This document shows, piece by piece, positions 27,618 to 35,918 of a stretch of 42,745 nt of DNA. The notes beneath the pieces are model-generated. The model searched no databases. It was not told where the DNA came from and saw only the letters and a list, made by a program, of their open reading frames with translations. The stretch's first letter is position 1; the number at the start of each line of letters is the position of its first letter. Location of the stretch: assembly GCA_014376585.1 (NCBI GenBank), contig JACMRG010000075.1, positions 1 to 42,745 on the forward strand. The letters run 5' to 3'. This stretch comes from Opitutaceae bacterium (GTDB lineage Bacteria; Verrucomicrobiota; Verrucomicrobiia; Opitutales; Opitutaceae). The translations under genes were made by a program, and so were the position numbers.

Positions 27618-29951
27618 TTACTTTCCGCCCTGGCTCTTCGGCACGAATACCGTGCAGGTCTTCAGGGCGCTCCGATTTCCGGCGGCATAGACGGCTTGGA
27701 CCGTGATCGTGTAGGTGCGACCGTTGCCGCCGCCACTACGCTCGGCGCGGAGGTTCACCGTGAGGTCGCCGGTGATTTGGATGTCGTTCGCAGTATCCCC
27801 ATCGCCAAGACCGTTGTCGGGCTCGCTGCTGGTGACGCTGATAATCTTCAACGAAGCAACGCCGACCAAATCGGCTGCGACCGCGTTCACCGAAATGGCA
27901 ACCATCTGGTGATTGGGCGGCCACAGCGTCGCGCTCGACGGCGTGACGCTGGCGATCACCGGCGCGGTGGTGTCCTTCACCGTGATGGTGAACGAGCCGG
28001 TGCTTGTGTTGCCCGCCGCATCCTTGGCAGTGACCGTCACGGTCGTTGTGCCGATCGCGAAGGTGCTGCTCGACGCCTTGCTGTAAGTGAGCGAGGTGAC
28101 GCCGACCGCATCGGAGGCCGAGGCCGAGAACGTGGCGACTGCTCCCGCGGCGCTGGTGGATTCGAGCGTCTGGCTGGCCGGCACCGTAATCACGGGCGCG
28201 AGGGTGTCCTTCACCATGATGGTGAACGGCAGCGTCCTGGCGTTGTTGGCGGCGTCTTTGGCGGTGACGTTTACCGTGGTCACGCCGAGCGGGAATTGCG
28301 TGCCAGAGTTCTGGCTGTAGGTGACCGAGGGGACGCTGACAGCATCGGTAGCGTTCGCATTCGCATACGTGACGATCGCGCCGCTGGCGCTGGTCGCTTC
28401 AGCGACAACGTTGGCCGGCACCGAGAGTCCGGGTGCGGTCGTGTCCTGCACCGTCACAGTAAACGAGGCGGTCGCCGTGTTGCGCGCGGCGTCACTAGCC
28501 GCGAGGCCGACCGCACTCGTGCCGATCGGGAACGTGCTGCCGGATACCGGGCTAGCGATGACCGGCACCGCGCCATCCACGTTATCGGTGGCCGTGACGG
28601 TGAAGGTAACGGCTTTGCCATTGGGGCCCGCGGCCTCGGCGACGAGGTTGCCGGGTGAAGTGATGACCGGAGGCGTAGTGTCCGTGACCTGAGGGGCTGG
28701 GATGGCGAACGTCCAAGCGTGATTTCCGTTGCCCGCGACGGTCGAGCCCTTGATCAGCGGCGAGCCGGAATAAGGCCCGGCGAAACTCGGAGTAACATTG
28801 GTTGGAACGCCGTTGTCCCACAGGACCGAACTCTGACCCCCGCCCGACCAACCCGCCACCACACCATCATCGTTGATCGCGAAGGCGGCAGCATAGTCGT
28901 CACCGGCATTCAGCTTGGGAAGCGGCGTCATGGTCGTGGTGCAGACGAACGGGACGTAGTTATTCCCCGCTGAGAGGTAACTGTAGCCGACGATCGTTCC
29001 GGCGTTGTTGATGGCCGTCGCTCTCGCTGCGAAAATCGGATTCGGATTCCCCGGCACCTTCCACGTGCCCAAATTGCTGAGGTCCGTGAATCCACCCGTC
29101 GCTGTCCATTTGAACGCATGCGAATTGTGGACGCCCTTGCTGAAGAAGCCGCCTTCGCTGATGTCGTAACCGTAGTAAATATAGTTGAAGTCCCAATAGG
29201 TCCCGACCACGACGCCGCTGTCATTGATGCCACTGACCTGGATGTTAACGTTGCCCAGGTTTTCGGTGTAGCCTGCATTGGTAGGAGGCGTGGCGATGCC
29301 CGGTGAACGCAACATCGTCAGCGTGTTTGCGGAGGCCATGGCGACAAAAGCGTCTCCGCCAGAATTTCCGATAATATCGCCGCGGGCGTTCAGGCCGGAA
29401 ACAAGGATTTCGGCAGATGCAAGAGTAGCACCCGTCCCGCCAAGGTCCACTAGGCCGCCCGCACGTGTCCAGCGAAACAGATGGCTGTTGGCGTCGATGC
29501 CGGCAACAACACCGTTTTCGTTAATGGAGAGTCCGATGTTACCCGCGCTGCCAATCGGAACGATGCCCGTTGCTTGGGACCAGTAGAAGGCGGTGTTCGT
29601 TTCTGCGCCGTTAATTTGGTAGAGCCCCACGACTTCGCCGCGGGAGTTGACTCCCGCCGCGAAGATGTAGTTGCAGTTCGGCGGTGGGGGAATTTCCAGC
29701 TTCGCCTTGGCGGCGGCGGACCACACCAACGCGCTGGCGGAGTTGCCGTAGTAAGAATAACCTACGACGTAGCCCGGCGCCACGCCCGTGACCTGAGCAG
29801 GTCCAAGATCGACGGGCGGAGGCAGCGTAAGGGCAAACGACTGACTGGGCACCGCGAGTGCGGCCAATGCGGAAACAGCCAGCAAGGCGCGCGCCTGAGA
29901 AAAGAGGCGCTGGCCGAGCCGACGAGGGTGGGACATTAGGGTGGTATTCAT
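27618..29951 (-). CDS. Secreted HAF-repeat and HYR-domain protein
   Basis: About 777 residues from the ATG at 29951 (MNTTLMSHPRRLGQRL), with a signal peptide ending near AVPSQSFA. The first half is built of HAF-type repeats, each with an I-N-x-x-G-x-V-V-G core: GVNSRGEVVGLY, INENGVVAGID, LNARGDIIGNS, INDSGVVVGTY, INNAGTIVGYSY and INDDGVVAGWS. The second half has three or four HYR immunoglobulin-like domains (DTTPPVITSPGNLVAEAAGP, DTTAPGLSVPANVVAEATS, DTLAPVITVPASQTLESTSA), then the WPPNHQMVAI block that often closes such arrays. The frame continues upstream to 30239, but that part overlaps the divergent gene and lacks a signal peptide. Likely extracellular or surface-exposed; function unknown. 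Confidence 0.85.
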   Translation of the reverse strand: MNTTLMSHPRRLGQRLFSQARALLAVSALAALAVPSQSFALTLPPPVDLGPAQVTGVAPGYVVGYSYYGNSASALVWSAAAKAKLEIPPPPNCNYIFAAGVNSRGEVVGLYQINGAETNTAFYWSQATGIVPIGSAGNIGLSINENGVVAGIDANSHLFRWTRAGGLVDLGGTGATLASAEILVSGLNARGDIIGNSGGDAFVAMASANTLTMLRSPGIATPPTNAGYTENLGNVNIQVSGINDSGVVVGTYWDFNYIYYGYDISEGGFFSKGVHNSHAFKWTATGGFTDLSNLGTWKVPGNPNPIFAARATAINNAGTIVGYSYLSAGNNYVPFVCTTTMTPLPKLNAGDDYAAAFAINDDGVVAGWSGGGQSSVLWDNGVPTNVTPSFAGPYSGSPLIKGSTVAGNGNHAWTFAIPAPQVTDTTPPVITSPGNLVAEAAGPNGKAVTFTVTATDNVDGAVPVIASPVSGSTFPIGTSAVGLAASDAARNTATASFTVTVQDTTAPGLSVPANVVAEATSASGAIVTYANANATDAVSVPSVTYSQNSGTQFPLGVTTVNVTAKDAANNARTLPFTIMVKDTLAPVITVPASQTLESTSAAGAVATFSASASDAVGVTSLTYSKASSSTFAIGTTTVTVTAKDAAGNTSTGSFTITVKDTTAPVIASVTPSSATLWPPNHQMVAISVNAVAADLVGVASLKIISVTSSEPDNGLGDGDTANDIQITGDLTVNLRAERSGGGNGRTYTITVQAVYAAGNRSALKTCTVFVPKSQGGK

Positions 29952-30162
29952 ATCAGAAGACTGGATTGGGTGAAACGGGTTCGCCGCTTCATGGGTGGTC
30001 TTGCCGGTAAACGGCGCACGATCACAAACCGTCGGTGACGAGCGACGGCGGCTTTGTGACGAACGCGACCAATTCGCGCTGGTGGCCGGGAGCAGGAATT
30101 CCATGCTGGATTGCGGTGATATTCCCTGCCACTTCCTTGGACACTTCACCTCTCCGACTTCG
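29952..30162. promoter_or_regulatory. Divergent intergenic region between the HAF/HYR and propeller genes
   Basis: The 211 bases between two oppositely directed secreted-protein genes must hold at least two promoters. No convincing -35/-10 pair or operator palindrome was picked out by eye. Confidence 0.35.
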
Positions 30163-31467
30163 ATGCTCTTCTTACCTGGTAGGATCAGGCGCCTCATTCC
30201 AACTGGCGTCTGCTTGGCACTGGGTCCCTTGATCGTCACGGCACAGCCGTCGGCGTCCGCCTCGGCGCCTAAACCGCGGGCGTCCGAAAAGGCGCCTTTG
30301 TGGAAAGTTTCTCCCGGCGGGCCGGATCGCTATGTGAACTCGGTCGCGGCGTCCGCCGATGGCAGCCGCGTGGTGGGCGGCACATTTTATCATAAGTATT
30401 CGCCGGGGGAATCGCGGCGCGCACCGGCGCAGCGGTCGGGCGGCGCTGTGCCGTCGGAATCGGGCAGGTTCGGAGTCTACTGCTACGACGCGGCGGGCCG
30501 CGCGCTCTGGAGCAATGAATTCGACGGCTGGCAGGGCGTGTATTGGGTGGCGCTTTCCGCGAATGGCCAGCGGGCGGCGGCGGGCGGTTTCATGACGAAT
30601 AACATGCCGCAGCAGGGTTTCGTGAGCGCCTACAACGCCGAGACTGGCAGCCAGCTGCTCTTTCGCCGCACGCAGCAACGGGTGAACCAGGTGGCGCTCT
30701 CCGGAGACGGCGCGTGGCTCGTGTCGGCCGCAGAGACGGTGCTCTTGTTTCGTCAGCCGAGCTCGCCGAACGTGAGTTCGTATCAGCAGACGGCCGAGTT
30801 CAAGCCGGCCGGCACCGAGGGCGCGGTGAGCGTGGCGATCTCCGCGGATGGCAACACCGTGGTTTACGCCGACTACGCCGGCTACATTGGCTTGCTGGCG
30901 AACAACGCCGGCAAATTCGAGCTGCGCGCGCGGTGGAAAGTGCCGGGGGATGAGCGCGGCGATTTCTGCCACATGCTCGATCTCGCGCCGGATGGGAAAT
31001 GCTTCGCCGCCGGCGGCGCGAAGGGCGTGTTCTATTTCTTCGACGTAGCGAAATTCGCCACCACGGGCCTGCCGACCAGCGAATCCGCTGCCAGCGTGTC
31101 CGGCGCGATTTTTGGCGTCGCCGTGGCGGGGGACGGGAGCTTGTTCGCCGGCGTCGTGAACGACGGCACCGCGGGTTACGCTGTTGTCGTCCCCGTCGCG
31201 AACGGCGCCGCAGGCCCGGCGAGGCAGTTCGCCACCAAGCACAATCCCAACGGCGTGGCGCTCAACGCGACGCACGGGATGCTGGCTGTGGCCGACGGAC
31301 ATTCCGATGTGCATCAGGGCTCGTTTTATCTCTTCGACCTAGCGACAGGCGCGCAACGCTGGTCGTGCGCCACCGGAAAAATGAGCTGGCCGATCGCGAT
31401 CGCGGCCAACGGCAGTGCGGTGGTCGGCGGCAGCGATGATTCCAACCTCTATTATTTCAGGCCGTAA
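30163..31467 (+). CDS. Secreted beta-propeller (WD40/PQQ-like) protein
   Basis: About 434 residues from the ATG at 30163 (MLFLPGRIRRLIPTGVCLAL), with a signal peptide ending near LIVTAQ. The rest consists of about eight propeller-blade repeats, each with V-A-x-S-x-D/N-G: YVNSVAASADGSRVVGG, YWVALSANGQRAAAGG, VNQVALSGDGAWLVS, AVSVAISADGNTVVYAD, LDLAPDGKCFAAGGAKG, IFGVAVAGDGSLFAG, NGVALNATHGMLAVAD and PIAIAANGSAVVGGSDD. The frame is open upstream to 29995, but that section lacks a signal peptide and overlaps the divergent gene's control region. The kinase gene starts 21 bases downstream, so the three plus-strand genes may be one operon and this protein a periplasmic sensor partner (inference). 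Confidence 0.8.
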   Translation: MLFLPGRIRRLIPTGVCLALGPLIVTAQPSASASAPKPRASEKAPLWKVSPGGPDRYVNSVAASADGSRVVGGTFYHKYSPGESRRAPAQRSGGAVPSESGRFGVYCYDAAGRALWSNEFDGWQGVYWVALSANGQRAAAGGFMTNNMPQQGFVSAYNAETGSQLLFRRTQQRVNQVALSGDGAWLVSAAETVLLFRQPSSPNVSSYQQTAEFKPAGTEGAVSVAISADGNTVVYADYAGYIGLLANNAGKFELRARWKVPGDERGDFCHMLDLAPDGKCFAAGGAKGVFYFFDVAKFATTGLPTSESAASVSGAIFGVAVAGDGSLFAGVVNDGTAGYAVVVPVANGAAGPARQFATKHNPNGVALNATHGMLAVADGHSDVHQGSFYLFDLATGAQRWSCATGKMSWPIAIAANGSAVVGGSDDSNLYYFRP

Positions 31468-31488
31468 TCCCGGCCGTCGCCCCCGTCG

Positions 31489-33099
31489 ATGATCCGATCC
31501 CTGACCAAGCCGCAGCAGCTCTGCGCGGCGTATGTGTTCGCCCACGCATTGACGCATTTCTCGGCGCGGTGGTTCGAGGTGCAGCCGGGGATTTCCACCT
31601 CGATCTGGTATCCGCCCGGCGGGCTGGCGCTCGCGTTCCTCGTGCTGCTCGGGCCGCGGTATGTGCCGGTGGTGTTGCTGGCCAACTTGGCGACCGCGAT
31701 GACGGGAGCCTCGTCGCAGGCGGTGTGGTCGGTCCTTTTTTTCCCGACCTTGCTGACAGCCAACTATGCGACGGCGGCGTGGCTGGTGCGGCGCTGGCTC
31801 GGGCCGCGCCTGCTGCCGGGCACCACGCGGGGCACGGCGGTTTTTTGTGCGACGATCGTCGTGGCGCCACTGGTGACGACGCTGATCGGAACGGCCGTGG
31901 CCACGATCATGAATCCGCGGCCCGCTTCGTTCGAGCTGTCGCGATTTCTGGAGTCGGTGTTCAACTGGTGGATTGGTGATGCGACCGGGCTGCTCACCGT
32001 GGTGCCGGCGGCGATGGTCTTCGTGGGGCCATGGCTCGACGGGCCGCCGGCGACCGCCGGGCGCCGCGTGGCGCCCTCCCGCGCGCTCGGACTCGCGGCT
32101 CTGCGCGGCGCAGCGCTCCTCGGCACGCTGGTGCTCGTGCTGCTCGTGCCGGCGCTGCGCGAGCAGCGGGCGTTTTATCTATGTTTCCTGCCGCTCGTAT
32201 GGATCTGCATGTATCACGGCCTGCCGGGCGCGACGCTCGCGACGCTCTCGGTGATGATTGTCGGTGTCATCGGCCTGCGCCTCGCGGGCACGACGGTTGC
32301 CAGTTCGTATGTGTTCCTGCTCTTCGAGGTGGCGGTGGCGGGAGTCGGTCTCGGGCTCGGCACGGCGGTCACGCGGCGCAACGAGGCCGAAGCCCAGCTC
32401 GCCGCCAGCAACGCCGAACTGGCCCGGCTCCACCGACTGGAGCTGGACGAAAAAATCGCGGCCCAGTTGTCCGAGGAAAAAGCCCGGCTCGAGGTCCTGC
32501 GCTACCAGCTCAACCCGCACTTCCTCTACAACTCCCTCAATTCCGTTTACGGCTTGCTCTTCGAAAATGCGCGCGACGCCGGCGAGATGGTGCTGCGGCT
32601 GTCGGAGTTCTGCCGCGCCACGCTCACTGGCAACCGGGACGAGCTGCCCATGCTCGGCGCGGAAGTCGATGCGCTGCGCAGCTACCTCGACGTGGAAAAA
32701 GTGCGCTGGGGCGAAAAACTGGAGATCGCCTTCGCGGTGGAGCCGGAGGCCGAAGCGGTGCGGTTGCCGACCTTTCTGCTGCTGCCCCTCGTCGAAAACG
32801 CGATCAAGTATGGCGGCCGCACCCCGCCCGGCGTGCTGCGGCCCGCGATCCGCGCGCAGCGCGAGGACGGCGCGCTACTCGTCGAAATCGCCAACACCGG
32901 CGCGTGGGTGCCGCCCGGGCCGCCACGGCCGGACTCCACCGGCATCGGCTTGGAAAATCTGCGGCAGCGCCTGCAGCGTTATTATCCCGACACGCACACG
33001 TTCACCACCGAGGAGCAGGACGGCTGGGTCGTCGTCCGGCTGCGCCTGACCGGCGATGTCGCGCTGCGCCGCACGACGGCGGAAAGCAGCTTCGCATGA
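31489..33099 (+). CDS. MASE1-LytS-type sensor histidine kinase
   Basis: A 536-residue membrane sensor kinase. The N-terminal 300 residues form a MASE1-like integral membrane domain of about eight helices, with the early motif ISTSIWYPPGGLALAFLVLL. A coiled coil (NEAEAQLAASNAELARLHRL) leads into a His_kinase (LytS/YehU class) domain with the phospho-acceptor His344 in RYQLNPHFLYNSLNSVYGLL. It also has an N-box LLLPLVENAIKYGG and a G-box GIGLENLRQRLQRYYPDTH. The class differs from HisKA kinases and normally pairs with LytTR regulators. The stop overlaps the next start as ATGA, so the two are translationally coupled. The ligand is unknown. Confidence 0.92.
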   Translation: MIRSLTKPQQLCAAYVFAHALTHFSARWFEVQPGISTSIWYPPGGLALAFLVLLGPRYVPVVLLANLATAMTGASSQAVWSVLFFPTLLTANYATAAWLVRRWLGPRLLPGTTRGTAVFCATIVVAPLVTTLIGTAVATIMNPRPASFELSRFLESVFNWWIGDATGLLTVVPAAMVFVGPWLDGPPATAGRRVAPSRALGLAALRGAALLGTLVLVLLVPALREQRAFYLCFLPLVWICMYHGLPGATLATLSVMIVGVIGLRLAGTTVASSYVFLLFEVAVAGVGLGLGTAVTRRNEAEAQLAASNAELARLHRLELDEKIAAQLSEEKARLEVLRYQLNPHFLYNSLNSVYGLLFENARDAGEMVLRLSEFCRATLTGNRDELPMLGAEVDALRSYLDVEKVRWGEKLEIAFAVEPEAEAVRLPTFLLLPLVENAIKYGGRTPPGVLRPAIRAQREDGALLVEIANTGAWVPPGPPRPDSTGIGLENLRQRLQRYYPDTHTFTTEEQDGWVVVRLRLTGDVALRRTTAESSFA

Positions 33100-33845
33100 G
33101 AGCCGTGATCATCGACGACGAGGCACCCGCGCGCGCGGCGCTCCGCGGACTCCTGCGTGGCCATCCGGAAATCGCGCTGGCGGGCGAGGCCGACACGATG
33201 GAGCAGGCCGCGCAGCGCCTGGGCACCGCCGACTATGAAATCGTGTTTCTCGATGTGCAGCTCCGCGGCGGGACGGGTTTCGATCTGGTGCCGCTGGTCC
33301 GGCCGGAGGCGTGGATCGTCTTCGTCACCGCTTTCGATCAATTCGCGGCGCGGGCCTTCGAGGTGAATGCGCTCGATTACCTCATCAAGCCCGTCCGCCC
33401 CCAGCGCCTGGCCGATGCCATCCGCCGCCTCGCCGTGCTGCCGCCAGGGTCGCTGAATCCCTTTCCGCCCGTCCCCGCGCTCGCGCTCGCGCCGGGCGAT
33501 CTCGTTTATCTGAAAACGGGCAACGGCACCTCGCGCTTCGTCGCGTTGGCGGATATCGCCACGATCGTGTCGAACGAAAATTATTCCGAGGCGCACCTCG
33601 GCGACGGCACGCGGTTCTTTGTGCGGCGCACGATGAAGGCGTGGGAGGATGCGCTGCCGGCGACGCATTTCGTGCGCGTGCACCGCACCCTGATCGTCAA
33701 TCTCGCGCGCTACCGGGGCGCCGATCGCCAGAGCTACGAGACCACGTTGCTGCATCTCGACGGCCTGGCCGAGCCCGTGAAGGCGAGCTTCCGCTATTTA
33801 CCGGAGCTGCGCGCGCGTCTCCTCGCTCTCGGTCGGCAGCTGTGA
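33096..33845 (+). CDS. LytTR-family response regulator
   Basis: A 249-residue two-component regulator. The receiver domain has the acidic pocket Asp7/Asp8, phospho-acceptor Asp53 (IVFLDVQLRGGTGFD), Thr78 and Lys98 (DYLIKPVRPQRL). The C-terminal LytTR DNA-binding domain shows YLKTGNGTSRFVALADI, FVRRTMKAWEDALPATHFVR and VHRTLIVNLARY. LytTR proteins bind paired direct repeats upstream of their targets. Overlap with the kinase gene shows they form one signalling pair. Candidate targets in the window are the flanking secreted-protein genes, but no binding site was identified. Confidence 0.94.
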   Translation: MRAVIIDDEAPARAALRGLLRGHPEIALAGEADTMEQAAQRLGTADYEIVFLDVQLRGGTGFDLVPLVRPEAWIVFVTAFDQFAARAFEVNALDYLIKPVRPQRLADAIRRLAVLPPGSLNPFPPVPALALAPGDLVYLKTGNGTSRFVALADIATIVSNENYSEAHLGDGTRFFVRRTMKAWEDALPATHFVRVHRTLIVNLARYRGADRQSYETTLLHLDGLAEPVKASFRYLPELRARLLALGRQL

Positions 33846-33979
33846 GGTCCCGGACCGAGTGCGCCAGCGCGTGCGATCAACGCGTGCATGCAGTTCCGCG
33901 TCTCGCGCTGACGGAGCGGCGCGCTGGCTTTCGTGACGCCGAGGTTGGCCGCCGCAGTCTATCGCGTGTGCTGGCGACG

Positions 33980-34430
33980 ATGGAAAAATCTCCGAGTGCT
34001 TGACCCAGCGGACCGAGCGGCCGCCCCGCGCCGAAACCCATCCCTCCGCGCCCGCCCCCAGCTGCACCGGCGCCCGCTCTGAAAACTCCCGCCGCCCCGC
34101 GCGAACTCGGGTGGTTGACGGACTGCGTTTAGACGGGAGAAAAATTCGAGACGGGCCTCGCGTTCTTTGCCGACGCCGCCGGACGCATCACGCGTTTTTC
34201 GCGCGAGCCCGCCGATCTCGAAATGGCTAAACGTCTCCCCGACCTCGTTAATCCTCACTCGCACGCGTGGCACCGCATATTCCACGGCCACATCGAACTG
34301 AAACCCCGCGCCGAACGCGATGCCCTCGGTAATGCGCGGTGGATCGTCGGCCTCCCCGCCCAAGACCTTCCCCGCCGCAACCTCCCCGCCCGTCAAAATC
34401 GTCCTCCCGGACCAGGCATCGCCTCACAGC
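33980..34430 (+). pseudogene. Decayed amidohydrolase-like N-terminus
   Basis: One plus-strand frame starting at an ATG (33980, MEKSPSA) runs through a TGA (34001-34003) and a TAG (34130-34132). It reads a Pro/Ala-rich stretch, then ELGWLTDCV, then TGEKFETGLAFFADAAGRIT, then LPDLVNPHSHAWHRIFHGHI. The last segment resembles the metal-binding H-x-H opening of amidohydrolases such as formimidoylglutamate deiminase (LPG-x-x-N-x-HSHAFQR). Similarity fades after that and the remnant abuts the convergent ankyrin gene. Two in-frame stops and loss of the rest indicate a dead gene. The exact family is uncertain; chance resemblance cannot be excluded. Confidence 0.4.
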
Positions 34431-35863
34431 TGCTTGTAACCGATCTCCGCGACCAGCGGCGTCGGCTCCGGCGGCGTCAAACCATGGAGGCGCATCACCT
34501 CGTGGAAGGCGGCGATGGTCTCGAACGACGGCTTGAAATTCCCGTAGCGGTGACCTTCCGCCACCATTAAGGGCGTCCAGCCCCGCTTGTTCTTCTGGTT
34601 CCAGATTTCGATCTTCGCGCCTTTCGCATCGAGAAACTTTACGACCTTCGGGAAGTTCGCGAAACCCGCTCCGTGCATCGCCGTGTCGCCGTTATTCGAG
34701 ATGGCGTTGAGGTCGGCGCCGAGACCCAGGAGATAGGCGCAGGCTTCCACCGCCTCGTCATCGGTGCCCGCTTCTTCTTCGGCGGAACGCGTGCCGAGTC
34801 CGGCCGCAGCCATCAACGGCGTGCAGCCGTCGATATTGGTGAGCGCCGGATCAGCCCCGAGCTCGACGAGTAGTTTCATGAACGTCGTGTCGGCGGTGTC
34901 GGCCGCAAGCATGAAGGGCGTGCAACCCTTGCGATTGATGCGGCCGCCGCCGGAAGGTCCGCCCGTGAGACGCAGGTTTACATCCGCACCCTTGGCCACG
35001 AGATGGCGGATGAGTTGCTCGCTCGTCACGTTGCCGTGGTCTTCGGGAATGGGATCGCCCTCGTCTTCGCCGATGTCGGGCTTGCGAATCCAGGCGAGAA
35101 TATGGAGCGGAGTATAGCCGCAGCGGAGATCGTTGGGGTTCGCGCCGAGGTCGAGCAGGAGCGAAGCGACTTCAAAGTGACCGTTCTCCACCGCCAGAGT
35201 GAGGGCGCTGTTGCCTTTTTTCGGGAGCTTGTTGCCCGTCCTCGTGGGCGCGGTCACGGCGTTGATGTCCACGCCGGCTTTGAGAAGCGTGCGCACCACC
35301 TCGATGTGGCCGGCGCGGACGGCGAAGAGCATCGCGTTGAGTCCGGTATCTACGGACGCGCCCACCTCGGCTCCCGCCGCGAGCAACGCTGCGACGACGG
35401 CGACGTGGCCCTCGGCGGCGGCCCACATCAGGGCGGTCTGGCCTTGCGGGAGTTTGGCATTTACCCCGGCGCCGCGGGCGAGGAGCGCCTTAACGGGACC
35501 GACTTTCCCGGTGCGCGCGGCGGTCATGAGCGGCGTCTCGCCGCCGTGGATCGGAGCGTTGGCATCGGCGCCGGCGGCGAGGAGGAGTTCGATGATCGCG
35601 GGGTTGCCGTTGCCGCAGGCGAGCGAGAGTGGAGTGACACCGTAGCGGTTCGTTATGTTGGCGGCTGCCGGATCAGCGGCGAGAAGTCGTCGCGTAAGCG
35701 CGAGGTCATCGCGGTAAACCGCTTGATGCAAAGCAGTGATGCCGTTCGGAGAGGGACTAGCAGCCAAAGCGACCCCGCCAAACGTGGTGCCGCAGACGCC
35801 GAGCAATAATACGATCCAGAGTGAACCACAGAGACACAGAGGCACAGAGAGCGGCCGCTGCAT
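34424..35863 (-). CDS. Secreted ankyrin-repeat protein
   Basis: About 479 residues from the ATG at 35863. A hydrophobic N-terminus (MQRPLSVPLCLCGSLWIVLL, cleavage near ALAAS) is followed by some ten ankyrin repeats, for example GITALHQAVYRDDLALTRRL, GVTPLSLACGNGNPAIIELL, GETPLMTAARTGKVGPVKAL, GQTALMWAAAEGHVAVVAAL, NSALTLAVENGHFEVASLLL and GCTPLMAAAGLG. The first residues are encoded by the right arm and centre of an inverted repeat. An in-frame ATG at 35899 (MNHRDTEAQRR) inside the same repeat is an alternative start. It is the last of a minus-strand trio with DUF1592 and DUF1552 genes, a grouping I recall from other Verrucomicrobia and Acidobacteria. Probably a periplasmic interaction scaffold. 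Confidence 0.88.
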   Translation of the reverse strand: MQRPLSVPLCLCGSLWIVLLLGVCGTTFGGVALAASPSPNGITALHQAVYRDDLALTRRLLAADPAAANITNRYGVTPLSLACGNGNPAIIELLLAAGADANAPIHGGETPLMTAARTGKVGPVKALLARGAGVNAKLPQGQTALMWAAAEGHVAVVAALLAAGAEVGASVDTGLNAMLFAVRAGHIEVVRTLLKAGVDINAVTAPTRTGNKLPKKGNSALTLAVENGHFEVASLLLDLGANPNDLRCGYTPLHILAWIRKPDIGEDEGDPIPEDHGNVTSEQLIRHLVAKGADVNLRLTGGPSGGGRINRKGCTPFMLAADTADTTFMKLLVELGADPALTNIDGCTPLMAAAGLGTRSAEEEAGTDDEAVEACAYLLGLGADLNAISNNGDTAMHGAGFANFPKVVKFLDAKGAKIEIWNQKNKRGWTPLMVAEGHRYGNFKPSFETIAAFHEVMRLHGLTPPEPTPLVAEIGYKQL

Positions 35864-35898
35864 TTTTCTTCTCTGTGCCTCTGTGTCTCTGTGGTTCA
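35822..35898. repeat. 29-bp perfect inverted repeat (CAGAGACACAGAGGCACAG family)
   Basis: Left arm 35822-35850 and right arm 35870-35898 are exact reverse complements (29 of 29). A 19-base centre includes the eight-base palindrome GCGGCCGC. The arms are made of CACAGAG-type 7-9-base words. The element fills the DUF1552-ankyrin junction and overlaps the ankyrin 5' coding end. It could form a very strong RNA hairpin. Confidence 0.9.
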
Positions 35899-35918
35899 TC
35901 CGATTTCCCATCTCAAAA

